59,247 bases of DNA from Paulinella micropora (GCA_009731375.1 BJOX01000015.1:1316855-1376101), one strand, 5' to 3'; positions 40,521-52,975 are shown, numbered from the stretch's first letter. A program made the numbers and translations. The notes: generated by a model not told the origin, from the sequence alone.

Positions 40521-40997
40521 TTACGGGGGGGACAACAAGTGTGGAAGGAGGAGTTTTTATTTACAAAAACGAGGCTGGAGATTTATAGTTGACTCGTGTC
40601 TGGCGTATGCGTTTTATATATCCACTGCACCGTCTATCCGTGGGTTAATGCACTTAGTTGCGACACCCCGTAGCGTTTGTGCAGAAAAGAAATCAGCAAT
40701 TATATGACGAAAATATTGCATATTTCCGTCATAAAAACGGGAAGGGGTACTGTAGGCATCACCCCCCGGATAGCCGGTAAAAAGTACCCTTTTTCTGGTG
40801 TCAGGTGCACCTAGTTTTTTCCCATTATTTTCAATATCGTTTGGCCGGATTTGACCTAATGCCATTTTAACCTTGGTCTGTTGCCGTTTTCTTTTCGGCT
40901 TCACTGAGCTAATATAACGAGACATCATTCTCTTTTGGGGATTTGTGTCTGGTTGTATTACAGACTTTTTATTAAGCTATCTTCGGGAATTGTAACA
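40521..40997 (+). repeat. 3' LTR of the Ty3 element
   Basis: 477 bases, same limits as the 5' LTR, six substitutions. The matching lengths fix the element ends. Confidence 0.9.
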
Positions 40998-42237
40998 CTG
41001 TCAAGCAAGAGTACTGAGTAAACTTTTGGTATATACCTTCCGTGACCTTGGAAGTATTTTGATGTCAATTGACAGCAGTGTGTGTATTCAATTGATTGCA
41101 GAAGGAAGAAGGAAGGAAGAAGGAAGGAAGAAGGAAGGAAGAAGGAAGGAAGCCCCCATCAACTTCGCAGCAGGTAAACTTATTCAATATTCAAGATTTT
41201 GAAGTGCTGTTTGCACAGAATTCAATGTTTTTGTTGGGAATAGGTAGCCCGAGGTTTAGTCTTTCAGTGTATTAAAGGTATTGCTGTGTTCCAGAGTATG
41301 TTCTGAATTTTGACAAACTAATTTTCGACCTATGTTTTCCTAGTTTTTGTTTTGTATCGTACTTCTCTGCAAAAACCCTCTGGCAGGATTGCTCAACATA
41401 GCGTTTTAATTCAGTTGTGCACTTGTGCATAAAAATGAGTGCAGAGTGGGTTTTGCAAACAGCATTTTTCAGTTAAAAACATCATACTTGCTATGTCCTG
41501 AAAAGTGAATATTGGAGTCGACAATGAGTGAAATAATAGTGATTTCAACAACAGAGCTACTACTTTTTTCTTAAAAAAAAACACTTGTGTCATGCTTGGT
41601 TTTGCTTAAAACGATGTGGTTTGAACATTTACCTGCTGCGATGCACTTGACCTCCGACATGATTTTGTGGCAATATTTGACAAGATTAAGCCAATTCCCG
41701 GAGAGGAAACCAAAAAAAAATTTCCAAAAAATATTTGACCAAACCGGCCTATCGACATACGTAGCCTTTGAAGTGAAGGCCGCACTAAATTTTTTTTATT
41801 TGACGGTTTTTGCGGGGTCGAGATTGGTAAAAGTCATGCCTGGTTTTGTGTCTTTTTTCTGTGTATTTCTCATGCATATTTTCACATCCCGTGGTCTTGT
41901 ACAGTCTTTCCAAATGCTGTGTCCATGATGTCTACAAAATGGCGTGTTGTTAACTTATCTGCAGCATGTGTTGTTCTTTCTTCCCTGAAGCACTTTTTTG
42001 CACCTGTCCTGTATCGCTCATATATGTATTGTGTGTGCTTTTCTTGGAATGTTATGTGCTGAACCTATTCACAATCACATGGTCTTTGTTTTGTATATGT
42101 TTAACTCCTGCTCCTTTCTTTCTAACCCTGCTGTTGGTGTTTGGTTCTTGGCTCCAGACAGGCTAAAAAAATCGTAGGTGAGATCTTTACAGATTTCAAT
42201 TTTTTCTGCACTTTCTGCACAAAATGTTTTTATTAAA
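40998..42237. other. Mostly unique AT-rich island with an 11-base minisatellite
   Basis: At 41102-41152 AAGAAGGAAGG units repeat. The segment 41102-41173 is bounded by ATTGATTGCAG and CAGCAG-GTAAAC, fitting a 72-base exon open in frame, but this is weak. The remainder (41174-42237) has only short frames and nothing recognised. Confidence 0.5.
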
Positions 42238-42238
42238 T

Positions 42239-42337
<99 letters not shown>

Positions 42338-43402
42338 GAGATGTCGCAAAGGAATGTAGTCCTTGCAAAGGAACGCAGTTTCACATCAAACAATAATTTG
42401 TGTACCGTGCATGTGTCCGGGATGGGAATCACGGGTAGACTGTGTTCTGGAAAAAGAAGAGGAGGAAGGACGTTGAAGAAAAAGGCAATCTAGGAATGGA
42501 GAGTGGGAGGATAAGGAAGAAGAGAAAGAAAAGGAAGCCGTTAGTCCAAGTGTTTTGAGCACCGTAAGCTTGCGCAAGCTACAATGATGACATTGTATGA
42601 GGCCTAAACCCCCGCAGGGACCTAGCCCGGGCTATGCAACACTGGACGGCTATGATGGAATGCAGTCACCAATACGGACTAGAGGAAGATTAGTCCAATT
42701 TTTGACTGCACAGGAGCGATAAATCGCAAAAGAGCAACGAGCTACGCAGGAGGATAGCTTGAAGCAAAGGGATTTGGATTGGGGATGGGAAAAACCCAAG
42801 GCGCGGAAACATCGATGAACAGAGAACGATACCATGCCGCGAGCCCCGCATTCGATTGGTCGAAGGTGGCAGGTCCATCCGTTGTCCTCGATTTGAGATT
42901 TGAGCTTGTTGTATCGGTTGGTCTTGTAGGCTCGTGCGTCAAGGATGTTTTCCTCGACCGGGCACGTTAGCTCGATCAGAATACATATCTTGGTAGACAG
43001 TGACCAGACAACGATATCGGGGCGGAGGTCAGTGACACAAATGTGGACAGGAAAGGCTTGCTCAGAACCGGTGTATTGGGTTTGGAGTTGCCAATCGTTT
43101 GCAGTGTCAAGCAGGGATGGTCGATGAAATGACTGTCTCTTAGGCTTCTGCTCGCCCTCTTTCACAAACATAGACTTTGATTCATTTTGGTCTATAGGGG
43201 AGCGTTTGTTATGGCTCTCGATGTGTTTTTGAAGGGGAGCTTTAATAGTGCAGAGCACAGAGTCATGACGCCAGGTATAGCGGCCTTGTTTGAGGGCAAC
43301 ATGGCAACCGGAGAGGATGTGGCATAGATGTGCTTGACCAGAACAGAGGGCACACTTGTTGTTGGGAATGATGTGAAACTGCGTTCCTTTGCAAGGACTA
43401 CA
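42238..43402 (-). mobile_element. R2-type LINE, 5'-truncated copy
   Basis: On the minus strand: the last ~250 codons of an ORF (43402-42650), a 3' UTR of about 315 bases homologous to 11351-11666, then a (TATC)n tail (42336-42238 on this strand). (GATA)n also abuts the truncated 5' end at 43403. The repeat motif reads on the same strand at both ends. Confidence 0.85.
42650..43402 (-). pseudogene. LINE ORF C-terminus: CCHC zinc finger and PD-(D/E)XK-like endonuclease
   Basis: About 250 codons with no start, because the element is 5'-truncated; the reverse transcriptase part is missing. A zinc finger C-x2-C-x7-H-x4-C (KCALC...HILSGC) is followed by GRYTWRHDSVL. About 85 residues later comes RPDIV, then 14 residues after PD an ELT triplet. 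This CCHC-then-nuclease order is that of R2/CRE/NeSL-type LINEs, whose endonuclease nicks the target for target-primed reverse transcription. The frame is intact to the TAG at 42650-42652, so decay is slight. The first ~11 codons may derive from an inverted 3' UTR piece (see findings). Confidence 0.75.
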
Positions 43403-43411
43403 GATAGATAT

Positions 43412-43455
<44 letters not shown>

Positions 43456-43554
43456 TTATTACAGAAGTGAAGAAAGTTAGAAAGAAATGACACTAAGATG
43501 GAGATAGGTAGATAGATAGGAAGATAGAAAGGCGGACAGACAGACAGACAGATA

Positions 43555-43599
<45 letters not shown>

Positions 43600-43600
43600 C
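43403..43600. repeat. (GATA)n tracts
   Basis: Two (GATA)n runs (about 43403-43455 and 43555-43600) separated by a GAAAG-rich piece. Confidence 0.9.
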
Positions 43601-44056
43601 TCTTTGATTTCCTTCACTTTCTGTACTTGTGCCGGCGTTGCATTTTAATAAAAGAAATTCTGAGTGAGTGCCTTACGCCCTACTTTTGCTGATTTTGGAC
43701 GGTTTGTTTGCAGGCTTAAGGTTACCTTTTGTAAAAAACTTTGTACATTTAATTATAAGCATACATAGAAAGATATTATATAAGAATTTATTGAAGAACA
43801 TACAGGGAACATATGAAACTGACTCTGATTTGTGGTCATCACAAGCCACCATTTTTTTTGAGGTGGCAGGGTGGCCAGTTTTTCCTGGTCAGGGTGGCGC
43901 ACGGGAAATCGATTGGTTTGAAGTCAGTTTTTACTATTTTTCAATGATTCTTTCATTAAATTAAATGTTTTTACTTATGGTTTTGAAATCTAAAATTTTC
44001 ATATGATAACGTTTAACGGATCTATGTTTATTATGCTAACGACCACTCGCCCATAG
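43601..44056. other. Non-repetitive island upstream of a candidate exon
   Basis: AT-rich unique sequence. GCTAACG about 20 bases before the AG at 44055-44056 resembles a branch point. A 98-codon frame (43668-43964) is unsupported. Confidence 0.4.
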
Positions 44057-44229
44057 GAGAACCTACACATTGAACGAAGGAAGAAGGAAGGAAGAAGGAG
44101 GGAAGAAATAATAAGAGTAGCCACATCGGAAAAGGATGACACACCGTTCACAGAGGCGTGCAAAAAAACTGTTGAAAACAAGATTGACCATTTCAAATCA
44201 CGAGATTGGATGAACCAAGAGGATCTCCG
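44057..44229 (+). CDS. Candidate internal exon of an unknown host gene
   Basis: 173 bases open in one frame between CGCCCATAG and CCG-GTAAGTTT, good 3' and 5' splice consensus sequences. The predicted 57 residues begin Lys/Arg/Glu-rich (from a short 11-base AAGAAGGAAGG repeat) and continue as mixed sequence with no repeats (residues 18-57). No family is recognised. A similar splice-bounded segment with the same 11-base repeat lies at 41102-41173. Splice signals in isolation are common by chance, so this is only a candidate. Confidence 0.3.
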
Positions 44230-44440
44230 GTAAGTTTCTCTCATTATTTCTTCCTTCCTTCTTCGTTGCTTCTTCCTTCTTTCTTCCTCCTTCCTTCCTT
44301 CTTCCTTCCTTCTTCCTTCCTTCTTCCTTCCTTCTTCCTTCCTTCTTCCTTCCTTCTTCCTTCCTTCTTCCTTCCTTCTTCCTTCCTTCTTCCTTCCTTC
44401 TTCCTTCCTGCTTCCTTCCTTCTTCCGGCAAAGTCCCACT
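44230..44440. repeat. CCTTCCTTCTT 11-base minisatellite
   Basis: About 14 tandem copies between about 44252 and 44425. The inverse unit occurs at 41102-41152 and 44078-44105. It interrupts whatever followed the Gag-like ORF on the minus strand. Confidence 0.9.
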
Positions 44441-44469
44441 TGAACTGCTTGCGGTTCAGTTCAGCCATT

Positions 44470-45543
44470 TCAACCCAGACTTGCCAGTCTCTTCACCCTA
44501 GAGTCAGATTGCTTTGGGCCCACTAACGCATCCTTCACTATTTGCTGCATCCGGTCATCGGTTGGGGCGTGGCCATAATCAGCCAACCAGTCTCTCCTAG
44601 CGTTCAAGTCTACACACTGACCGACGTACTGTTGCTTACTCGTAAAGAGGAAGTCATTCAGTTCCTTCACCTTGTCCTGAACATCAGAGGGGTCGGCTTT
44701 CTTGTACCGGGCTAGCAGTCTGTCCCACAGTGCTTTAGGGTTTTGGCCAAAGGTCAGCTTCTCCGGATCAGCTAAGTCACGCACTAGGCTCTTCGCTTCA
44801 CCCCCGAGCATGTCATAGATGATATTGAACACCCTCTCCTTTTGCTTGCTCATCTCAGCAAGTACACTAGCGTCATAGGCTATCACCTGTCGTGTCAGTG
44901 CGCCAGCACGATCAGCACCCCCTAGTGGGGTTTTGACCTTAGAGGGGTCCGTCTGTCCTCGGGAGGCCCCACTCTTGCTGTCGCCCTCTAAGTCTGAGCC
45001 CTTGCCAGTTGACAGCCTAGGTTTGTCAGTGCTAGCATACCCACTAGAGTAGAGGTTAGAGGTGTGCCGGTCTTCATCTTCCTCCTCCTCCTCCTTTCCT
45101 TCTTCAGTCTCAGTGGTTGGTTTATCTTTCGGACTGCCAAAAACCGATTTGTAACGCTTGACTGGGGTTTCCTTATCTTCCTCTACCCCTAACGCCTCCT
45201 CAAGGTTTGGAGCTTCCGGTTTAGGGTTGGGCATGGGCCACAGGCGAGTAGAACCCTTGGCTTTGCCCTCGAAGTATTCGTTTACTACTTCTTCGTCCAA
45301 GTCAGCCCAGTCATTCCACTCTGCTATCTCTTCCCAAGCTAGTATAAAGGGGGGCACCTCTCCACCCTTAAGCTGTATCCCTAATACATTTTCGCGATGT
45401 ACATCTTGTTTGTGGGCGTCAGCACCCTGCAGCACTTCCTTAGGGGACTTAGCATTACAGCTTTGCACGACCTGCCTATGCAATAGGATCGATGCCTCTT
45501 TGCCGGTGAACGTAATCTTATTGTCTGTCTTACTCGTAGATAT
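44470..45543 (-). pseudogene. Ty1/copia-like Gag remnant
   Basis: A minus-strand frame of about 357 codons from 45543 to a stop at 44470-44472. The first codon of the natural reading is ATA (45541-45543) where an ATG is expected, since an in-frame TGA lies just upstream, so the start seems lost. The C-terminal ~130 residues (ALWDRLL..., a helical stretch, then DDRMQQIV) resemble the copia Gag (UBN2-type) pattern. A very acidic Glu/Asp stretch lies near residues 150-165. No zinc knuckle or pol follows; a minisatellite starts about 30 bases past the stop. It probably bound element RNA in particles when active. Confidence 0.5.
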
Positions 45544-45792
45544 TTCTAACCACCGTCAGTCTCGAACAGACACACGCTCCACACACACACACACACTTAC
45601 ACACAGCACACAGCTATGCGCTCTACTTGCCAAATAGAGATAGGGTCACGCTATGCTTACGCTGTTCTGATGGCACAGACACAGGCAAGCAACCACACAC
45701 ACACCCACACAGAGAGAACACAACAGAGGCCACGAGCAGACTCACACACACACACGACACAGAATAGTGTTTTGCTTGTCCACACCACTCTT

Positions 45793-45884
<92 letters not shown>

Positions 45885-46742
45885 ACGTGTGTTACCACTG
45901 ACTCTAATGCTCAAACTACATTGAGGCTACCTCAGCTACCACCTATGATAGCTTTCCACCTACTAGCAGCTCTATCTGCAAAGTCATTTCTTCAACCTAC
46001 CTAGGTTTGTAGTTGTTTTGGTACAACTACCTAAACACTCACCTTTCGCTCCTCCCCTCGTGTCCTATGCACGGTTCTTCAGAGCTCACGCCCTCAGCTC
46101 ACGCCCTCACCACACCTCTCTCTCACTCCTCACACAGTCACACCAGCGACACAGGGAGTAGATGCGATGATGCAGTACGAATGCGACAATAACTTTGCAA
46201 GGTAAGCTGTTGTGTCCCGTGGGCCCGGGGTGCTCAATCCCCCAGTTACCACGGCAAAATCACAACTGGCCTACTGCTCAACAATAACTTTGTAATGTAG
46301 GTTGTTGTGTCCCGTGGGCCGGGGGTGCTCAATCCCGCCAGTTACCACGGCAAACTCACAACGTGCCTACTGCTTTGTACTCTGGCTTTGCAACTTGTTG
46401 TGTCCGTGGTAGTGGGTGCTCAATCCCAACTGCACGTCCGACACAAGTGGCCACGTCACCGAGCTGACAAAAGCACAACACCCTTTAGGAGGCTCACCCT
46501 CCCAAACTGCGCCCTGTACGCTTCGGTGTCTTGCTCTCTGTCCTGTTCCCCACCTTGCCCTTGCGCTGCACACCAGCAAAGCAGAGCGTGGGTAGTGTCT
46601 ACAGTGATCAGCTGTAGCCACACAATTTGAAAATGCGCACTTTCCTGTAATGGGGTCACTTAAGGTGGACCCCTCACCCCTTTAACGAAGGTTCTCCTCT
46701 GCGATCCGTTGCACAGGTCTCGTTCCTTAGGCTCATAACCCG
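45544..46742 (-). other. Leader of the copia-like element with (CT)n and a 95-base tandem repeat
   Basis: Contains (CT)n at about 45797-45880 and a 95-base unit (GTTGTGTCCCGTGGGCC and GTGCTCAATCCC) at 46186-46280, 46281-46375 and partly at about 46385-46430. No convincing gene; the rest is unique. Confidence 0.5.
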
Positions 46743-47091
46743 TTGGGAGAAAACCCTCGCGACTTCTGCAAACGGCTACCGGAACTCGGGGCGTCCCCCC
46801 CCACCGGCCAACTGCTTCCCACGTAAAAGAATTTAACAATACTGAACAATTCCCGCCAGTCCAACTGACGACGTCACACAAAAGATGTACCTCCAGAAAA
46901 TGACCACGAAACGGCCTGATATGGGCAATAATGGTAATGGTAAAAAGCTAGTGCCACCAGTACCAGAACAGGTACTCTAAATGACTGTATTAATAACTAA
47001 TAATACTACTAACCGTAACGAATAAGGCTAATGTATAAAAATAGCAATATGGACATAGCTGAGGAGGAAGGGTCTAATTAATTGTCCAATG
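46743..47091 (-). mobile_element. Likely LTR part of the copia-like element
   Basis: About 349 bases matching 56051-56403 in inverted orientation. On the minus strand it lies upstream of the Gag remnant and contains TATTTTTATAC, a possible TATA box. The homology stops at (AT)n on one side and near GGGAGAAAACC on the other. No second LTR for this element is found on the far side of gag. Confidence 0.6.
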
Positions 47092-47317
47092 TATATATAT
47101 ATATATGTATATATATATTAGCAAACACGTTTAATATTATACATATGTAATACAATGCTTGCCACTCAAGATGTAGTAATGGAAGGGGTACCCGCAAGAT
47201 CCGGCGGGCCGGCCGCCGTATATACTATTAATACATTAAATATTATAGTCATTATATAGTGTATCATATATAATTATTAATACATCAAGTTCTGTTATGG
47301 GTGGCGGCCACTAGTTT
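47092..47317. other. (AT)n and AT-rich unique sequence
   Basis: Short (AT)n, then AT-rich DNA with a GCCGGCCGCC patch near 47205. It may be U3 of relic C. Confidence 0.4.
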
Positions 47318-47500
47318 TTAGCCGATATATGCCGGCACACCCGATATATAATGACATTACTCTATGTTCCGGTCTGTCGCCTGGTTATCCTTGCCTTGGA
47401 GAGTACGGAGCCCCTTCTACGTTAGGTATTCCTCATTCTTCATGTTGTTAGATAGGCGGTTATATGATTAAATATTAAGTCACTGTAACAATGGTCGCTA
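47318..47500 (+). mobile_element. LTR relic C
   Basis: Homologous to relic B (29864-30030): GATATATAATGACATTACTC, TCCGGTCTGTCG, TACGTTAGGTATTCC, and an end CACTGTAACAATGGTCGCTAA. Here the primer-site TGG has decayed and only one copy of the end is present. Confidence 0.6.
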
Positions 47501-48485
47501 ATCATACTATGAATAAAAACATGGTTTACGGGATATGGAAAATTTTCCTCGTTACTTGGAAATTTTTGAACATCTCTGACTTGAGGAAAAATCACACAGA
47601 TTCGAAGTTGCGACATGGTTTATTTAGCCACGGCCGGAGTGGCACGGTAAGTATTTTATTAAAACAGTGCTTCAAGCCGGGGCGTAAAAAGCCTCCGGAC
47701 ATTAAATTCTGAGTCCCGGAGGTTCAGTGGACTCCAAGCATGCAAGCAGGCGAACAGATGATATAATATTATAAATACGAAAAGCAAGCCTGAGCGTTCT
47801 CAAAGTCATTATTAAAACTTAGTCGTTAAGCGGGGGGAAAAAAAAGTTCAGAAAAAAAAAAAGTAACTTGAAACAGAGCTGGGGCGAACAAAAGAGAGAC
47901 TCGAAAACAGCATGAGGGAGGTGAACTTCAAACAATCGTTTCCCTTTATTATCTTTCCAAAGAGTGAATCCTTTTCCATTCTGTTGTTAATTCTCTTTTT
48001 GAGTCTCGTTCAGTTCTTTATGTATTGCAATTTCCCCCGGGCCCCAGCATTTCTCTCTGTAGTCAGAGCTCAGCTCTCTTCTTTTTTTCCCTCTCCACTG
48101 AACGACTTTTTAATACTTGAACTTCCGAATGTTACGCTTTTCGTAGAGCTGAAAAGGAAGCGTGTAACAAGGCGAACATATTACTAAGAATATTAATAGG
48201 TAGTAGAGAGAGTACTCTGAGTGCTAAGCCTGACAACCTGCATAAGTCCTTCTTCGACAGCTCAGGACAGCGGCTGTAAACGTGGTAGTCACACGGTGAG
48301 CCCAGGCATGGCTGTGAAGTGTCTTGTTCCAAACCAACTAACGGATTAGAGAAAGGTCAACTTGTTCACGTCGGTTGCCATCAGCAAGATTGTCAAACCT
48401 CTGTGTTGATAGTGTTGGAGGAGGAGGCGGCCCCACCCTCCTCGTTTGGGGCGGGGTCCTTCATCCAGCCCTTGGCCTTGCCCTG

Positions 48486-48486
<1 letters not shown>
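47501..48486. other. Non-repetitive island, no gene recognised
   Basis: About 985 bases. A short frame (47491-47712) includes GGCACG-GTAAGTATT, a good 5' splice site at about 47647. Poly-A runs occur at about 47837-47863. Nothing resembles a known protein. Confidence 0.5.
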
Positions 48487-49540
<1,054 letters not shown>

Positions 49541-50018
49541 TATATCTGAGGCGTACTGATGCAGCTAATGGCATATCCTCAACGGACATAAGCCTCCAAT
49601 ACCCTTGTTCGAGGTCCTCCACCCCCCCGTGTCAGTCTCTCGCTTGATGATCGGGGCCACCGATGGAGCTCCTGAGGGCAAGACTGCACTAAGCCGAGGT
49701 TATTCCGCAGTCCCAGCAACCTCTTGCAAGACGTCACCGAATGTGCAAGTGCATACACCAAGCGCGGTTGCTAGAGCTGCCTCGAAACCCCACCCATAAC
49801 AATCTGGTGTCTGCTGGGTCCTGGGCTATCAACCAGCATATGCGGAGTTTAAGATCTTTTACGCGCGCAACGACCCTCCTCCCCAGCATCTACCACCAAA
49901 GGGTTATGAGTTGGCGTCACAGTTTAACGCCTTGAGGCCATTGGGCTGGAACTCTGTTTAGCAAGTGTGACTAGGTTTTTTCATCGGGATTTCCCTCAAA
50001 TATGTCACAGCAACACTC
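49541..50018 (-). mobile_element. Dispersed repeat family D, copy 4 (inverted)
   Basis: About 478 bases, nearly identical to 4612-5091 over the full length in opposite orientation, 45 kb away. It is bounded by (ATA)n on both sides. Confidence 0.8.
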
Positions 50019-50042
50019 AAGAACAATAATGATAATAATAAC

Positions 50043-50077
<35 letters not shown>

Positions 50078-50118
50078 TGATAATAATGATAATAATAAGA
50101 ATAATAATGATGATGATG

Positions 50119-50163
<45 letters not shown>

Positions 50164-50183
50164 GCAGCAGCAGCAGCAGCAAT

Positions 50184-50280
<97 letters not shown>
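50019..50280. repeat. (ATA)n/(CAA)n/(CAG)n
   Basis: Trinucleotide repeat forming the tail of the SINE copy to its right (minus orientation). The pattern CAGCAG-AACAAC matches that at 51090-51150. Confidence 0.9.
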
Positions 50281-50508
50281 GTGCTTCTCTGTCAATGGCT
50301 GATGCATTTCTGNNNNNNNNNNNNNNNNNNNNNNNNNNNNNNNNNNNNNNNNNNNNNNNNNNNNNNNNNNNNNNNNNNNNNNNNNNNNNNNNNNNNNNNN
50401 NNNNNNNNNNNNNNNNNNNNNNNNNNNNNNNNNNNNNNNNNNNNNGGGAATCGAACTGGCGACAGGGCCCAGATGGTAGAACTTGACCACTGGGCTATCA
50501 CGGTGTCC
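50281..50508 (-). mobile_element. tRNA-derived SINE copy 3 (with gap)
   Basis: The 3' junction (GTGCTTCTCTGTCAATGG) and the tRNA head with both Pol III boxes are present; the middle is N (50313-50445). Its size agrees with the copy at 751-981. The last ~20 bases of the head (CTATCACGGTGTCCAAAATA) are repeated at about 50525-50543. Confidence 0.8.
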
Positions 50509-50545
50509 AAAATAATAATAATACTATCACGGTGTCCAAAATAAC

Positions 50546-50588
<43 letters not shown>

Positions 50589-50605
50589 CCAACAACAACA
50601 AGAAC

Positions 50606-50646
<41 letters not shown>

Positions 50647-50678
50647 TAATAATGATAATAATAATAATAATAATAGTG
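50509..50678. repeat. (ATA)n microsatellite
   Basis: Tail of the next SINE copy, with an ACACCAACAACAACA interruption also seen at 49435 and 49509. Confidence 0.9.
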
Positions 50679-50811
50679 GTGCTTCTCTTTCAATGGCTGA
50701 TGCATTTCTGCACATGCGCCTCCATCGTCTCACCCGTGAGGGGAGTACGAAGAATTGACGATAAGCTCTAATGACACCCCCGCAAGGGCAGTTCCAACAC
50801 TTCCAGACGGG
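50679..50811 (-). mobile_element. tRNA-derived SINE copy 4 (3' part, cut by gap)
   Basis: About 133 bases matching 751-885. The rest falls in N (50812-50839). Confidence 0.8.
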
Positions 50812-50870
50812 NNNNNNNNNNNNNNNNNNNNNNNNNNNNTAATAATAATAATAATAATAATGATAATAAT

Positions 50871-51046
50871 AGTGTATCTCCTGCCAATTGCTGAGCCAAA
50901 AGGCCATGTGCATCCAGTCCTCCATTCCATAAGGAAAGTCTCCACACCAATCGGTGGAATAAAGGAAGTGACGGCATAGAACATTACTCTAGGAGCTTTA
51001 TACCAATCAGCCCATGGAAAGGACCGATGGCCTATGTACTCCCTAA
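50871..51046 (-). mobile_element. ATT-tailed short retroposon family 3, copy 2
   Basis: Inverted match to 7441-7617 over about 176 bases. (ATA)n borders it on both sides; it is only about 60 bases from SINE copy 4. Confidence 0.75.
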
Positions 51047-51048
51047 TG

Positions 51049-51093
<45 letters not shown>

Positions 51094-51180
51094 GCAGCAG
51101 CAGCAGCAGCAATAACAACAACAACAACAACAACAACAACACAACAACACAACAACAACAACAAGAACAACAACAACAAG

Positions 51181-51211
<31 letters not shown>

Positions 51212-51324
51212 GCAACAACAACAACAGCAACAACAGCAGCAACAGCAGCAGCACGGGGAACAAGAAGTGGACTCGCGTGAGTTTGACTTAGAGAGAGACC
51301 GTACGCAGGACAACAACAAGAACC

Positions 51325-51367
<43 letters not shown>

Positions 51368-51895
51368 TCAACATTAACAACAACATCATCATCATCATCA
51401 ACAACAACAACAACAACAACAACAACCAACAACAGCAACCAACAAAAACCAACAGCAACCACCAACAGCAACCAACAACAACCAACAACAACCAACAACC
51501 AACAACAAACAACAACAACAACCAACAACAACCAACAACAACCAACAACAACCAACAACAACCAACAACAACAACAACCAACAACAACCAACAACAATCA
51601 CCAACAACAATCACCAACAACAACAACAACCAACAACAACCAACAACAACAACCAACAACAACCAACAACAACAACAACCAACAACAACCAACAACAACA
51701 ACAACCAACAACAACAACAACAACCAACAACAACAACAACAATAGCAGCAGAACAAAAAGTGGACTTGTGTAAATTTGAAGTAGAGGCCGTAATGAGGAG
51801 GCAACAACAACAAACAACAACAAGAGCAATAACAACAATAAGCACAGAAGTGGACTCGTGTGAGTTTGTTTGACGCAGACACCGTACGACAGGGC

Positions 51896-51940
<45 letters not shown>

Positions 51941-52166
51941 AACAACAACAACAACAACAACAGCAACACAACAACAACAAAACAACAACAAAACAACAAC
52001 AGCAACAACAACAACAACCAACGACAACCAACAACAACCAACAACAAACAACAAGGACTTGTGTAAAATTCATGTAGAGATCGCACACGAGGAGGCAACA
52101 ACAATTAGCACGGGAACAAGAAGTGGACTTGTGTCAGTTTGTTTGAAGGACACCGTATGACAGGGC

Positions 52167-52204
<38 letters not shown>

Positions 52205-52450
52205 GAACAACAACAACAACAACAACAACAACAAGAACAACAAGAACAACAACAAAAAGAACAACAAGAACAAGAACAACAACAACGACAACGACAACAA
52301 CAACAACAACAACAAAAACAGCAGCAGCAGGGGAACAAGAAGTGGACTCGTGTAAGTTTGACGTAGACGCCGTAGGTGAGGAGGCCGCCCCATACCACGA
52401 AGTAGGAGGTGGGTATATGGTTGGGATTCCAATCGTACCCCATCGCAGCC
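51047..52450. repeat. (CAA)n array with six copies of a ~55-base core
   Basis: A core containing AAGTGGACTCGTGTGAGTTTG lies near 51262, 51762, 51847, 52052 (shortened), 52120 and 52342, separated by (CAA)n, (CAACC)n and (CAG)n. In one frame the repeat reads poly-Gln followed by GNKKWTR, and the core carries GTAAGTTT or GTGAGTTT, resembling a 5' splice site. A gene with a duplicated exon is possible but not shown. Confidence 0.75.
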
Positions 52451-52453
52451 TGA

Positions 52454-52495
<42 letters not shown>

Positions 52496-52532
52496 AAGAA
52501 ACAATGAGAGAGAGAGAGAGACAGAGAGAGAC

Positions 52533-52564
<32 letters not shown>

Positions 52565-52605
52565 GGAGGGAGGGAGGGAGGGAGAGAGGGAAGGAGGGAC
52601 AGGAG

Positions 52606-52640
<35 letters not shown>

Positions 52641-52652
52641 GTGAAGAGAGAT

Positions 52653-52710
<58 letters not shown>

Positions 52711-52723
52711 GCGAGATCGAGAT

Positions 52724-52777
<54 letters not shown>

Positions 52778-52805
52778 TGTGTGTGTGTGTGAGAGAGAGA
52801 GAGAG

Positions 52806-52836
<31 letters not shown>

Positions 52837-52931
52837 TGAGATGAGCAAGAGAGAGAGAGATGAGATGAGAGAGAGAGAGAGATGAGGTGAGAGAGAGAGA
52901 GAGATGGAGAGAGCGAGCGAGCGAGCGAGCG

Positions 52932-52975
<44 letters not shown>

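Larger units (their letters stand above)
30381..40997 (+). mobile_element. Ty3/gypsy-type LTR retrotransposon, nearly intact
   Basis: 10,617 bases: LTR, primer site, gag, pol (protease, RT, RNase H, integrase in this order, which is diagnostic for Ty3/gypsy), 3' region, LTR. The two 477-base LTRs have no indels and differ at 6 positions (98.7% identical), so insertion was fairly recent. Both ORFs are open throughout. Five-base flanks (AGCAT left, CTGTC right) do not match, so a target-site duplication is not evident. The region around it is nearly free of microsatellites, unlike the rest of the window. Confidence 0.95.

Noticed and set aside
30376-41002. Target-site duplication around the Ty3 element
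   Set aside because: The five bases on each side (AGCAT and CTGTC) do not match, and shifting the borders by up to two bases does not help.
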